This document shows positions 52,075 through 61,741 of a DNA stretch of 64,000 nucleotides, piece by piece. The notes beneath the pieces were generated by a model, which saw only the letters and a list, made by a program, of their open reading frames with translations, searched no databases and was not told where the DNA came from. A program made the position numbers and the translations under genes. This DNA comes from Arthrobacter sp. D5-1 (GTDB lineage Bacteria > Actinomycetota > Actinomycetes > Actinomycetales > Micrococcaceae). Within the stretch, counting starts at the first letter, position 1; every line of letters starts with the position of its first letter. The DNA lies in assembly GCF_017357425.1 (NCBI RefSeq), contig NZ_CP014573.1, forward strand, positions 3,222-67,221, written 5' to 3'.

Positions 52075-53016
52075 ATGCCTACCGAATTATCTGAAATTGC
52101 TGCGCTCCTGGGAATCGATCTTGGTACTGAACGGACTAAAGATCGACTCCTAACGGCCATCGATAGTGAACTCAAAGACCTGCAAGTGCCCCAGACCACA
52201 GCAGCGCAGCACGAACGGCAAGTTGCTCTCATGGCTGCGCGCGCCGAACTTAGAGGCCCAGGGAGCAGCCATACCGATCCGTCTACGGATTTAGTTCCTC
52301 TGTCGCTTGTCAGCCAGGTGGTGGCAGCCATGCAGGCAGGCGCAGTGAAGGATCAGATGGGCACGGCGCCCCGGCCGGACCCAACCCTGACTATGAGGAC
52401 AAACGTCAAAGCCGCAGCGACCCAGGCGTCGGCTGATTTTTCAAAGGCTCGCTCATGGCCGTTTGCCACGGCAGGTGCACTATTGGTCTCGGTATACGGC
52501 CTCAGAACGTACTTCAACGTCGGTGATTTGCAGCTCCCCTCGGAACTCTTCTACCCGTTTCTAGGCATAGCAGCGTTCGCGATTGTTATTGGCTTTGGCC
52601 TGTCCACAGCGGCCCAGCGGCGAGCCACCCTTTTCTTGCGTAGGCTCTACGATCCAGACGTCCAGGAAGAGGCATTGAACCGTCTGAGCGACGAATCGGG
52701 AGACTTTTTCGGCAGCCATGGGGAGCGGGAGTTTGTTCGCCGCGACCACCATGGAAGGTCACCCCGGGCTGTGGACGATGGGGGTGGCATAATCGTCAAC
52801 CGGCCCATGTACAGGGACGCTCTGCAGGCTACCGCTCACGGTGGACGCTCAGCCTTCATAAGTCTTCTGTCCACAGTAGACCTGGAGGCAGCGGCTGATG
52901 ACGCCGCAGGTTTGGCTTTGGACCGTCTGAGCGATCTGAAGATAGTAGAGCCCGTCGTTTACCAGCGCCGCCAAGCATTCCGGCTCGTACCTGAGCAGGC
53001 CTTAGAACGAAGGTGA
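52075..53016 (+). CDS. Membrane protein of the defence region
   Basis: About 313 aa from ATG 52075 (a TTG six bases earlier is also possible; the ribosome binding site is weak). Two hydrophobic segments near residues 125-180 (WPFATAGALLVSVYGLRTYF and FYPFLGIAAFAIVIGFGLSTA) separate a soluble N-terminus from a C-terminal domain. No enzyme motif. Membrane proteins beside Abi genes sometimes act as effectors, but nothing here proves it. Confidence 0.65.
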   Translation: MPTELSEIAALLGIDLGTERTKDRLLTAIDSELKDLQVPQTTAAQHERQVALMAARAELRGPGSSHTDPSTDLVPLSLVSQVVAAMQAGAVKDQMGTAPRPDPTLTMRTNVKAAATQASADFSKARSWPFATAGALLVSVYGLRTYFNVGDLQLPSELFYPFLGIAAFAIVIGFGLSTAAQRRATLFLRRLYDPDVQEEALNRLSDESGDFFGSHGEREFVRRDHHGRSPRAVDDGGGIIVNRPMYRDALQATAHGGRSAFISLLSTVDLEAAADDAAGLALDRLSDLKIVEPVVYQRRQAFRLVPEQALERR

Positions 53017-53372
53017 CTACAACAGCCGATGGAGGATATTGGCGCGTCCCGTTTGTAAGAAAATGGAACACTCGCGTGGCGCACTTATGCACGTCAATGC
53101 AGGAGCTGGTTCCTGGTCATTCTGTAGGACCGCAAGCTGCTTCCTTCTCCGAGCCGGTTCACGAACACACGACGATGACGGAGCACAAAAAAAGCCTGCA
53201 GGCGCTTTTCGTCCTGCAGACCTTTTTAATCTCGTTGATGAGAGACCCTGTCCTCACCTTCTATGCCCACAACACTACACATGCGTAGGGCGTTATGACA
53301 ACCATGTAGTACACGTAGATGGTGTGATGTCTACTTCATGGGTACAGAGCCCGATCTGGCAAGATACAGTCC
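53017..53372. other. Intergenic region with a terminator
   Basis: Frames here lack supporting signals. It contains the terminator at 53196-53227 and an AT-richer stretch around 53270-53340 that probably carries the promoter of the next gene. Confidence 0.5.
53196..53227. terminator. Rho-independent terminator, probably bidirectional
   Basis: CTGCAGG (53196-53202) pairs with CCTGCAG (53213-53219). A-run upstream and T-run (CTTTTT) downstream. Confidence 0.75.
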
Positions 53373-54104
53373 ATGGCAGACAGACGGCAGACTCGTGGCG
53401 CAATTATTGATTCTTTTCACCGCTCACGCCTAGAGCCGTATTTGAAGGCCTCGGCAGGTGATGAGAAGCTCGCCCTTTCGCTATATGGCTGGAATCTCCA
53501 GCTGACCTCAGCCTTTCAAGAACTGCTTAGCGTTACGGAAGTGGTCCTCCGGAACGCCATGGACGCCGAGCTACAGAAATGGAATTCTGCCGAGCTAAAG
53601 GTTGACCAGAGCTGGCTCCTGAAAGACCCGGCCGCCCCGCTTCGCAGCCTAAGCCAAGGGAAGAGGGTGGAAGCGCTTAAGCAGGCCAATTCGGCCAAGA
53701 AGAAGCGGGATGCGGCTCATTGGCGTCATGGCATGGATGTAACGCATGACGACGTCTTGGCGCAGGTGACGTTCGGACTTTGGAAGGACCTGCTACCCAA
53801 CCACCTCAACAATGCTGCTGACAATAGAGAAAACCGAAATCGTCAACGGATGTGGAAAGAAGCGCTGGTGAACGCCTTTCCGAATGTTGTTGACCCTGAC
53901 GGGGAAACGACCTTCTGGCGTGTGTACCGGCTTCATGGGCTGCGTAATCGCGTATCGCACATGGAGACACTGCTAGAGGTAGATGCAGCGGAACGGACTC
54001 GCGATGTATTCAACCTCGTCAATTCGATCAGCTCGCCCGTACATGACTGGTTGACCGGCCTGAATCGCGTTCCCGCGGTGATTAAGGCGCGTCCTTCAGC
54101 ATAG
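53373..54104 (+). CDS. Abi-like HEPN protein
   Basis: 243 aa. Matches the Abi_2/AbiD-F type: LALSLYGWNLQLTSAFQELL, LSVTEVVLRNAMDAELQKW, FGLWKDLLPNHL, and an R-x4-H pair in LRNRVSHMETLL, the HEPN RNase signature. It is soluble. Transcribed alone after the terminator. Probably an RNA-cleaving abortive-infection protein, the second in this region. Confidence 0.8.
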   Translation: MADRRQTRGAIIDSFHRSRLEPYLKASAGDEKLALSLYGWNLQLTSAFQELLSVTEVVLRNAMDAELQKWNSAELKVDQSWLLKDPAAPLRSLSQGKRVEALKQANSAKKKRDAAHWRHGMDVTHDDVLAQVTFGLWKDLLPNHLNNAADNRENRNRQRMWKEALVNAFPNVVDPDGETTFWRVYRLHGLRNRVSHMETLLEVDAAERTRDVFNLVNSISSPVHDWLTGLNRVPAVIKARPSA

Positions 54105-54216
54105 GGGCTTGGACCGGGCACGCGGGGGTATGGAGAATCACTAGCTCCAATAGGACAGTAACGCCCTTAGACGTGTCGCCCAGAGGAGCCTCAGCTAGGC
54201 CCAACTTAGGAGATAC

Positions 54217-54699
54217 GTGGCCGACTTCAATGCCCTGCTTGCGCAGGTCATACCTGTGCTGCTGCTCGCCGCCGCCTTTGAGTCACGATGGCTACAAAAG
54301 AAGCCAAGCAGGTATGGTGCGGGGGCCGGCCTCAAAGACGACAGCACTAATGAACCTGGCCGTCGTGTCCACTGGGACACAAATCCATTTCAATCCCCGG
54401 TGCTGTTGTTTTTCACCCTCTTCATTGGGTTGGGTGAGGCTCTGGCGCTTCTGGCTGTCTATCGGGGTACCAGTGAGCCATGGATGAACGCCTGTGTTCT
54501 GCTTGCAGGCTTTCTGGCGTTGTTCTTGGTGGTCTGGCCTCTGATGTCCCTGCACCTGAAGGACATCATCGAAACCCTTCGCCGCCAGGGGATTGACGGC
54601 ATCACGATTGTCCTTCACATCATTGTGATCGGAACCCTCGCCTACCTCGCATATAAGGGAGTCGGCTGGCTGACGCCGGTTCAATCCGGCGGGAGATAA
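54217..54699 (+). CDS. Small integral membrane protein
   Basis: 160 aa from GTG 54217 with TTAGGAG five bases upstream. About four hydrophobic stretches (LLAQVIPVLLLAAAFESRW, SPVLLFFTLFIGLGEALALLA, ACVLLAGFLALFLVVWPLM, GITIVLHIIVIGTLAYLAY). No family recognised. It follows the Abi-like gene by about 110 bases; a membrane effector or immunity role is conceivable. Confidence 0.6.
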   Translation: MADFNALLAQVIPVLLLAAAFESRWLQKKPSRYGAGAGLKDDSTNEPGRRVHWDTNPFQSPVLLFFTLFIGLGEALALLAVYRGTSEPWMNACVLLAGFLALFLVVWPLMSLHLKDIIETLRRQGIDGITIVLHIIVIGTLAYLAYKGVGWLTPVQSGGR

Positions 54700-54790
54700 C
54701 GCTGGGCCCTTTGCAGGCGCATAAGGTGGTCCGACAAACTCCTCCAGGACCATCACCTACTATCTGCCTCTCGCGCTGCCAGTAAGATCG

Positions 54791-55117
54791 ATGCCTGTGT
54801 ACGACGAAGCTTCCTCACTCTTCGAGATCGACGAGCCTGCCCCATCTCCAAACGTCATCGCACCGCTTCCGATCAAAGCAGAACAAATACAAGAGATCCG
54901 TGATGCCTTCGAGGAGGCCGGAGTGTCAGGTCAGGCCGATCGCAAGGCCCTGATCGAATCAGTTGTCGTTCGTGAAGTATCCAGCCTCCGGGAGCTTCAG
55001 GCAGTGGAGGTTCGGAGGATTCTTCAGCGCATCCACGGCCTGCGTGGATCCAAGCCAACACGCACGGGATCTGCCTGGGATAACCGCGAAGAAGACACCT
55101 GGATCGACAAGCTTTAG
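54791..55117 (+). CDS. Hypothetical protein, 108 aa
   Basis: ATG 54791 without a strong ribosome binding site. Acidic N-terminus, then helical IKAEQIQEIRDAFEEAGVSG, ESVVVREVSSLRELQAVEVRRILQRIHGL. No recognised family. It precedes the restriction-modification genes by 160 bases. Confidence 0.5.
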   Translation: MPVYDEASSLFEIDEPAPSPNVIAPLPIKAEQIQEIRDAFEEAGVSGQADRKALIESVVVREVSSLRELQAVEVRRILQRIHGLRGSKPTRTGSAWDNREEDTWIDKL

Positions 55118-55279
55118 CGGCGTCTTTTCGCCATTGACTCCCTCCATTTCGACATGTCCTGTAAGCCCTGCCCCGAGGTCTGAACCACCCAAGCCGCGCG
55201 GGTAGGGTTGGAGTTGAGTTCGCGCCCGCGCAGTTTGCGTGTGACGCGGACTCACTCATGTCTCAGTAAGGATGGGGAA

Positions 55280-57409
55280 ATGTCGCGGCTCACGGACCTT
55301 TTGCGCGCTGCCAAGCAGCTTGACGAGCAGCTTGGCAAAGATTTGGAAGACGAGATTCTTCCATTGCAGAAGCGACTGCCGTTCGGGCTCAATTTTGAAA
55401 GACATGCTCCCGAGGCCGTCGAACTCGCAGGACATAAGATCCGCAAGGGAAGCAAGGTACGGATCCTGCCTCCGAGAGGATCGACCGGTCGTGGTGACCA
55501 ACGACTCTGGCGCGTCACAGAGCTAATTGGTGACGCCGCTGAGATCTCGCTCCTGGACAGTTCCGAGGGTGAGGTCTGCACCGTGCAGCGGGACGATCTC
55601 ATTTTGGTGGCCGAATTTCGCGACTGGATCTACCCCGGGCTGCGCCCTGACGGAACAGTGGAGCGAGGCGGGGATAGGCCTTTCCACACAGTCATCAATG
55701 GCGAGAACTTTCATGTGCTCGAACAGCTGACTTTCACTCACGAAGAGGCTGTGGACGTGATCTACATTGATCCGCCTTACAACACAGGCGCCCGTGACTG
55801 GAAGTACAACAACGACTACGTCGAGGGCGATGACCTTTACCGGCATTCGAAATGGCTTGCGTTCATGGAGCGACGGCTCAAGCTGGCCAAGCGACTCCTC
55901 AAGCCCGAAAACTCTGTTCTGATCGTGACAATCGATGAGAAGGAATACTTGAGGCTCGGGCTGCTGCTGGAGCAGACGTTCGACGATGCACGTATCCAGA
56001 TGATCTCTACCGTCATTAACCCCAAGGGAGTTTCGCGCGGCGATTCCTTCCGCCGCTCCGACGAGTACATCTTCTTCGTGATGCTGGGCGCGGCCGCCCC
56101 ACAAAGGTTGGAACTTGGTGGGGAGTGGGGGTCGGGAAGCTTTGGCAATAGCGACACTGCAGCGAGCGACGACAATACCGAGCCCGCTTGGAGCTCCATG
56201 ATGCGTCGCGGGTCGAACTCAGCTCGTGCGGATCGGCCGGGCCTCTTTTATCCAATCTATGTCGATCCTGCCACTGGCCGAATCGAGCAGGTCGGAGCAC
56301 CCCTCAGCGCTGATAAGCACGAGGCCCCGGAAGTTCCTGGCCTCATCACTACTTTGCCACTGCGTCGGAATGGGTCAGAAGGCCGATGGCAGATAGGTCC
56401 AGAAGAACTCAGGTCCCGTCTCTCCCAGGGACGGGTGCGAATTGGCCGGAAAACCGCCTACGGCTACGTGATTAATTACCTCTCGGATGGGGCATATGCC
56501 GAGGTGTTGTCCGGCAGGTTTGAGATCAAGGGCCGAGCGGAAGACGGATCGATTCTAGCGACCAGAGTAGGTGTGCAATCTCGAGCTCAGGTTCCTTTCA
56601 CTCAGTGGCGCACACCTTCGCACAATGCCTCTGAGTATGGCTCCACTCTTCTGACAGCATTCCTCCCCGGCAGGAAGTTTCCGTTCCCGAAGAGCCTTCA
56701 TGCGGTCGAGGATGCACTCAGGCTCTTTGTCAGCGACAAGCCCGAAGCAGTTGTGCTCGACTTCTTTGCCGGCTCCGGAACCACTGCCCATGCTTTGATG
56801 CGGCTAAACCGGCAGGATGGCGGCAGCCGGCAATGCATTTCCGTGACGAACAACGAGGTTTCAGCTGAGGAGCAAGCACGGTTACGCAGGGAGAAACTGC
56901 GTCCAGGCGACGCCCGGTGGGAGCAATGGGGCATATGTGACTACATCACGAAGCCCAGAATTCTCGCAGCGATTACGGGTCGCACTCCAGATGGAGAGCC
57001 GATCAAGGGCGACTACAAGTTTGTCGATGAGTTTTCGATGGCTGACGGCTTCAACGAAAACGCCGCATTCTTCACACTCACTTACGAGTCACTGTGGCAG
57101 GTCAGCACTGACCGCGCGTTTGCGGCAATTGCTCCGATGCTTTGGCTGCGTGCTGGCGCAAGGGGGAGATGCATAGACGATCTCTCGCCAGGGTGGGCGG
57201 TTGCCGAGGCCTACGGCATCATCAAAGACCTTGACCGGTCAACCGAATTCATAGCTGCGCTTCAGCCCCAGGAGAGCCTCAGGATCGTCTTCATCGTTAC
57301 GAACGACGAGGGCCGCTACCAGCAGATCGCAAACGAGATCCCCGGTGTTGAAACCGTCCGTCTTTATGAGGATTACCTCCGGAACTGCGAAAGCAATGGT
57401 GACTTCTAA
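55280..57409 (+). CDS. mod: Type III restriction-modification methyltransferase
   Basis: 709 aa from ATG 55280 (AAGGA upstream). Methyltransferase motif IV is DPPYNTG at about residue 164 and motif I, DFFAGSGTTAHAL, at about 493, the beta-class order usual for type III Mod. Adenine-N6 methylation is expected. A target-recognition region lies between the motifs. The stop overlaps the Res start as TAATG, so translation is coupled. Confidence 0.93.
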   Translation: MSRLTDLLRAAKQLDEQLGKDLEDEILPLQKRLPFGLNFERHAPEAVELAGHKIRKGSKVRILPPRGSTGRGDQRLWRVTELIGDAAEISLLDSSEGEVCTVQRDDLILVAEFRDWIYPGLRPDGTVERGGDRPFHTVINGENFHVLEQLTFTHEEAVDVIYIDPPYNTGARDWKYNNDYVEGDDLYRHSKWLAFMERRLKLAKRLLKPENSVLIVTIDEKEYLRLGLLLEQTFDDARIQMISTVINPKGVSRGDSFRRSDEYIFFVMLGAAAPQRLELGGEWGSGSFGNSDTAASDDNTEPAWSSMMRRGSNSARADRPGLFYPIYVDPATGRIEQVGAPLSADKHEAPEVPGLITTLPLRRNGSEGRWQIGPEELRSRLSQGRVRIGRKTAYGYVINYLSDGAYAEVLSGRFEIKGRAEDGSILATRVGVQSRAQVPFTQWRTPSHNASEYGSTLLTAFLPGRKFPFPKSLHAVEDALRLFVSDKPEAVVLDFFAGSGTTAHALMRLNRQDGGSRQCISVTNNEVSAEEQARLRREKLRPGDARWEQWGICDYITKPRILAAITGRTPDGEPIKGDYKFVDEFSMADGFNENAAFFTLTYESLWQVSTDRAFAAIAPMLWLRAGARGRCIDDLSPGWAVAEAYGIIKDLDRSTEFIAALQPQESLRIVFIVTNDEGRYQQIANEIPGVETVRLYEDYLRNCESNGDF

Positions 57410-59970
57410 TGCGCTTCACTCTCAAGGACTACCAGGTGGACGCTGTCGGGGACACCTTGGCAGAGCTGACCGATGCACGCGAGTTCTACCACGGCGCGCG
57501 GAAGCGGGTTTCGTCGGTAGCACTCACAGCCACGACTGGTGCCGGCAAAACGGTGATGGCGGCAGGGGTTATTGAAGCGCTTTTTTGGGGGAGCGAGGAC
57601 TTCGAAACCGTCCCTGATCCAGGTGCGGTCGTATTGTGGTTCAGCGACGATCCCTCATTGAACCAGCAGACCAGGTATCGCCTGGAGCAAGCTTCTGACC
57701 GACTCCGCAACCGGCTGGTCACGGTCGAACATCCGTTTAGATACCGGAAGCTGCAGCCCGGGCATGTGTACTTCCTCAATACCTCTAAGCTGTCACGGAA
57801 TAGTCTGCTGGTACGGGGTCACGATGCTGCTGACGCCCTGCCGGGCATGGAATCAAACCCGGACACTGTGCCATTCACGTTTTGGGACACGCTGCGAAAC
57901 ACCATTGAGGATGAGAGCACCACGCTGTACATGGTGCTTGATGAGGCTCACCGAGGTATGGGACGGAGGGCATCATCTGACACGCCTACTATCGTGAAGC
58001 GTCTCATCAACGGTCACGGCTCCGTTCCGCCTGTTCCGATCGTTTGGGGTATCTCTGCGACGGTAAAGCGGTTCGAGGACTCCATGAGTGCTGCCGAAGT
58101 GCAGGACAACCGGGTGCATCTTCGGACCATTACCGTGGATCCTGTTCGGATTCAGGAGTCGGGGCTCCTCAAAGATGACATCGTCCTCGACTTCCCCGCA
58201 GAGACGGGAGACTTTAACACCGTTCTCCTGCGGCGCGGCGTTCGTAAGGTGAAGGAGATGTCGGCGGCCTGGGCGGCATACGCCGCCGCACAAAATGACC
58301 ATGACCCCATTGCGCCCCTACTGGTTTTGCAAGTGCCGAACAAGCCTTCACCGACAGAGGTGGCCTCTGCCATTGATGTCATCCGGCATGAATGGCCCGA
58401 GATCGGCTCCGAGGCGTTCGCGCACGTCTTTGGTGAACATACTGCTCAAACTTTCGGTGCGCACAACGTCCCCTACATCTCACCGGAACGAGTGCAGGAC
58501 GCTGCCTATATTCGGGTGATATTGGCTAAGGATGCCATCAGCACAGGTTGGGACTGTCCGCGTGCAGAGGTAATGGTTTCCTTCCGTCCAGCCGAGGATG
58601 AAACACACATCACCCAGCTTTTGGGCCGGATGATACGTACCCCTCTCGCGCGTCGAGTTGAGGGTGACGACGTCCTAAACAGTGTCGAGTGCATCCTTCC
58701 ACGGTTTAACAAAGCCACGGCCAGCCGCGTGCTTGAGCAGATCATGGGCAATGACCTCAGCGAAACCGGAACTGGAACCGGTCAGCGTGTTCTGATCGAC
58801 CCGCAGCTCATGAGGCCGAACGAAAGGGTTCCTGATTCGGTGTGGGCGCTGTTCGCCGAACTCCCTGCCGAAACGTTGCCCCGTAAGCATGCGAACCCAA
58901 TGAAGCGCCTGACCTCTCTGGCTCATGCGCTGGCGGCGGATGGCTTGGTGCCGGAGGCGGGGCGGATAGCTCATGAGCGCCTGCACGGGGTCCTCAACGG
59001 GCTGTCTGCGCAGTACCGGAACGAGCTCGAGAAAGCCGAGTCGGACGTGCGGACTGTAGCCGGCGGCACTGTCCGCGGACACGCGCGCTACGGTCTAAGG
59101 GCCGACGAAACCTGGACTGAGGCGGCGGATGACCGCGCCATCCAGGAAGCATTCCGTCATGCCACACGAACAGTGACCCCAGACATCGCGCGCACCTACG
59201 TAGACCACCTTGCAGCAGACGCCGAGGACGAGGATGTTCTCCGTGACGCTCACGTACGCGTGGCAGGGCTCGCGATGCTGCCGCAGACCCGGCCATCGCT
59301 GGATGCGGCTGCCGATCTGCTCTCGTCGGAGTGGTTGGGCAAGCACCGCGTAGCCATCAAGACGCTGTCGGAGTCCCGTCAAAGCTTGTATGCGGAGATT
59401 ACGGCCATGAGCACGGACCCTCAGCTGATTTCCATGGCGTTGCCCAAAAACCGACAGGAGGAAACGCGCCGGGCCGTGGGCGACGCAACCCAGATACTCG
59501 ACCAGCGCCCGCTCCACCTGCTCTCGGACGAAGATGGCATGTTCCCAGTAGGGAAACTTAACCCCGACGAGATTCAGGTGCTCGATACCGAAATTCAACG
59601 CGGCGACCTACTCGCCTGGTATCGCAACCCTACCGGCGGCCGCGACTCGATGAGCATCGCCTATCAGGACGTCCACGGAGCCTGGAGGACACTCAGACCC
59701 GACTTCCTCTTCTTTGTCACCACTAGTCACGGTGTACGAGCCAGCATCGTCGATCCTCATGGGTCGTGGCTACCCGATGCACTGCCCAAGCTACGGGGCC
59801 TAGCGCGATTCGCAGAGGTCTACGGCGAGAGTTTTCATCGCATCGAGTCAATTTCTCGCATAGATGGAGAACTGCGTGTCCTCGACTTCACCTTGCCGGA
59901 AATACGGAAAATTGTCTTGGATGCGATAGATGCAGACTCTGCCTACCGCGAGTCTGCTGTGGCGTACTGA
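57409..59970 (+). CDS. res: Type III restriction helicase/nuclease subunit
   Basis: 853 aa SF2 helicase: Walker A TTGAGKT at about 42-48, DEAH in LDEAHRGMGRR at about 178, motif III-like WGISATVKRF, then DCPRAEVMVSFRPAEDETHITQLLGRMIRTP (motif VI). The C-terminus shows RPDFLFF about 18 residues before VDPHGSW, where a PD-(D/E)xK nuclease would have ExK; here Asp-Pro-His takes that place. The lysine is thus missing and nuclease activity may be changed or lost. It is coupled to mod. Confidence 0.9.
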   Translation: MRFTLKDYQVDAVGDTLAELTDAREFYHGARKRVSSVALTATTGAGKTVMAAGVIEALFWGSEDFETVPDPGAVVLWFSDDPSLNQQTRYRLEQASDRLRNRLVTVEHPFRYRKLQPGHVYFLNTSKLSRNSLLVRGHDAADALPGMESNPDTVPFTFWDTLRNTIEDESTTLYMVLDEAHRGMGRRASSDTPTIVKRLINGHGSVPPVPIVWGISATVKRFEDSMSAAEVQDNRVHLRTITVDPVRIQESGLLKDDIVLDFPAETGDFNTVLLRRGVRKVKEMSAAWAAYAAAQNDHDPIAPLLVLQVPNKPSPTEVASAIDVIRHEWPEIGSEAFAHVFGEHTAQTFGAHNVPYISPERVQDAAYIRVILAKDAISTGWDCPRAEVMVSFRPAEDETHITQLLGRMIRTPLARRVEGDDVLNSVECILPRFNKATASRVLEQIMGNDLSETGTGTGQRVLIDPQLMRPNERVPDSVWALFAELPAETLPRKHANPMKRLTSLAHALAADGLVPEAGRIAHERLHGVLNGLSAQYRNELEKAESDVRTVAGGTVRGHARYGLRADETWTEAADDRAIQEAFRHATRTVTPDIARTYVDHLAADAEDEDVLRDAHVRVAGLAMLPQTRPSLDAAADLLSSEWLGKHRVAIKTLSESRQSLYAEITAMSTDPQLISMALPKNRQEETRRAVGDATQILDQRPLHLLSDEDGMFPVGKLNPDEIQVLDTEIQRGDLLAWYRNPTGGRDSMSIAYQDVHGAWRTLRPDFLFFVTTSHGVRASIVDPHGSWLPDALPKLRGLARFAEVYGESFHRIESISRIDGELRVLDFTLPEIRKIVLDAIDADSAYRESAVAY

Positions 59971-60009
59971 TCTTAAGAGCACCGCAATATGCGGCGGGAC
60001 GGACTGAGC

Positions 60010-60282
60010 ATGGACCCCAAGTACCTTGAAGCACTTTTCGCTAAGTACCCCGAGCGGCTGACGCCTCAGCACCTCGAAGAACTCTTCGGGCTATCCCGAA
60101 ACACTGTGTACCGGTGGCTCCAAAACGGAGTGATTCCTGCTTACCAGGTCGAGAAGACGTGGTTGATTGCCAGAGATCAGGTCAAGGATTGGGTCTGGGA
60201 AAACCGGAACACACTTAGGACGGGTCAGGCGCCGGAAGTGATCGAGGACCAGGCCCAGAGCGAAGCGGCTGAGCAGCTGTAA
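60010..60282 (+). CDS. Excisionase-like HTH protein
   Basis: 90 aa from ATG 60010. LTPQHLEELFGLSRNTVYRWLQNGVIPAYQVEKTWLIARDQVKDWV is a textbook MerR/Xis-type winged HTH. It lies 39 bases after res. Probably a regulator of the restriction genes; the acidic tail is unusual. Confidence 0.75.
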   Translation: MDPKYLEALFAKYPERLTPQHLEELFGLSRNTVYRWLQNGVIPAYQVEKTWLIARDQVKDWVWENRNTLRTGQAPEVIEDQAQSEAAEQL

Positions 60283-60341
60283 GGATGGCACATACAGAGT
60301 TGTCGGGACGGAATGGTTCCCAAAGAACGGAAGGCTAGAAC

Positions 60342-61022
60342 GTGAGTGTCGATCCCCAGCGGATATCCCCTGAAGATCTCCGCACGCTGGTCACCGAAAT
60401 ACGTAACGGGAGCTCCCGGCGGAGCGGTTCGGAACCTGATCTTCGGGGTACACCGTGGGATCCTGCCGTAGCTGAACCGGACATGTCTTGGGACGATATC
60501 AGGGCGCAGATAGCGCGAGAACAGTTGGAAGTAGACGAAAAGTTGCGCTCGAAGGAGCCCATCTTCGTCATCACCGCAAGTGGATCTCGACGGGTTCACC
60601 TCGCCGAATGCTTTCATGTCCGGCATGTCCTTGACCGGAAGCAGGCCTGGGCACATGTGCTCAATGGCGACGGGGAACTAACGCTAAATCACCTGTCGCT
60701 GGTCTACGCTCAGCCACACATCCTCAGCAGGACGGAAGTAGAACAGCTAAATAGCTATGTCGCGTGCCAGGTTTGCTCTCCCACTCTGGACCACCAGCAA
60801 AAGCTTTGGAGATTCAACCCCAAACCCATGTTGGCAGTGAATCTAGGCCCAAAGCACATCGGACGGAATGTCACCACGCCTGAGGGCAAGGCGCTGGGGC
60901 AGCTGATAAGCCATCAGCGGATTGTCGCCGCTGGTGGCATCCGAAGCATCACTACAACGACTACCGGCAGCTTCGAAGGCGATGGGAATGAGAAGTACGT
61001 CGTTGCTCCTGCGGAAGCGTAA
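60342..61022 (+). CDS. Unknown protein with possible zinc site, downstream of the R-M genes
   Basis: 226 aa from GTG 60342 (GGAAGG upstream). HLAECFHVRHVLDRKQAW and VACQVCSPTL bring His and Cys residues together as in a zinc-binding fold (HxxxCxH ... CxxC). No enzyme family recognised. It follows the HTH gene by 59 bases and may belong to the restriction-modification unit. Confidence 0.6.
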   Translation: MSVDPQRISPEDLRTLVTEIRNGSSRRSGSEPDLRGTPWDPAVAEPDMSWDDIRAQIAREQLEVDEKLRSKEPIFVITASGSRRVHLAECFHVRHVLDRKQAWAHVLNGDGELTLNHLSLVYAQPHILSRTEVEQLNSYVACQVCSPTLDHQQKLWRFNPKPMLAVNLGPKHIGRNVTTPEGKALGQLISHQRIVAAGGIRSITTTTTGSFEGDGNEKYVVAPAEA

Positions 61023-61039
61023 CTGAGGCGATAAGCCGC

Positions 61040-61342
61040 TTACCCTTCCTTGGGCGCCGGCCCATCCGGCAATCCTTGAGCCGCTTCCTGCGTGACGCCC
61101 CTGATCGTGGCAGCAATCGCCCGAATCGCTTCAGGGTCCTCGCCCCAATGCCGCCCGTTTCGGCTGCAAGCACGAAGGGACGTCACATTGGACTCGCTAA
61201 GGGCCAGGTTGAGTTCAACCAATGCACCGTCTAGGTCTGCCTGCTCTGCAAGCGACAGCGGCGCAGGCTCAGCCGCGGCTACGGTGCCTGCCAAGGGCTC
61301 ACCTCGAGTGCCCCGCTTGTTCAGTAGGTTCCAAAATCCCAT
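61040..61342 (-). CDS. Hypothetical protein, 100 aa
   Basis: Minus strand, ATG 61342 with GAAGGG upstream. Begins MGFWNLLNKRGTRGEP, then a helical Leu/Ala-rich region (SLAEQADLDGALVELNLALS). Convergent with the previous gene. No family recognised. Longer starts up to 61414 are possible. Confidence 0.5.
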   Translation of the reverse strand: MGFWNLLNKRGTRGEPLAGTVAAAEPAPLSLAEQADLDGALVELNLALSESNVTSLRACSRNGRHWGEDPEAIRAIAATIRGVTQEAAQGLPDGPAPKEG

Positions 61343-61438
61343 GAGTCGGCCCTTCGTCGGAAAAATCATCCCACCAGGGAATATGGGGGCAAGACCGTGG
61401 CGGGACACTGCCACCGTACCAAGTTCGCTGGCGCCAGG

Positions 61439-61633
61439 TCAGCGCAGCCGGAATTCGTCACCGCGATGGACAGCTTCCGCCCAAGCACTCACGGTCACAT
61501 CCGGTACAACGAACCTGATTGCTTCTGCCTCTCGCCTGATGGCCGCCGTGATCTGACGGATTGGCTGACCCTCAAGTGCGGCGATCTTCGCGTTCATCCG
61601 GGCCAAATCCAGCAAAGTCCTATCTCGATCCAT
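61439..61633 (-). CDS. Hypothetical protein, 64 aa
   Basis: Minus strand, start at ATG 61633 with AAAGGG six bases upstream. Reads MDRDRTLLDLARMNAKIAAL, then IRQITAAIRREAEAIRFVVPDV. Helical, soluble. Probably in one unit with the gene at 61040-61342. Confidence 0.45.
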   Translation of the reverse strand: MDRDRTLLDLARMNAKIAALEGQPIRQITAAIRREAEAIRFVVPDVTVSAWAEAVHRGDEFRLR

Positions 61634-61741
61634 GTCCATCCCTTTCGGTTTGTTCTGATGTGCCAATACGAACGTAGGTCTGGACTTCAAAAATGTGGGG
61701 GAGGGCTGCCGGGTTGCGCCGGCAGGTGACCAAGGTGCTCG

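Noticed and set aside
53039-53410. Possible 123-aa gene
   Set aside because: It runs through a terminator and a neighbouring promoter, and overlaps the supported Abi-like gene.
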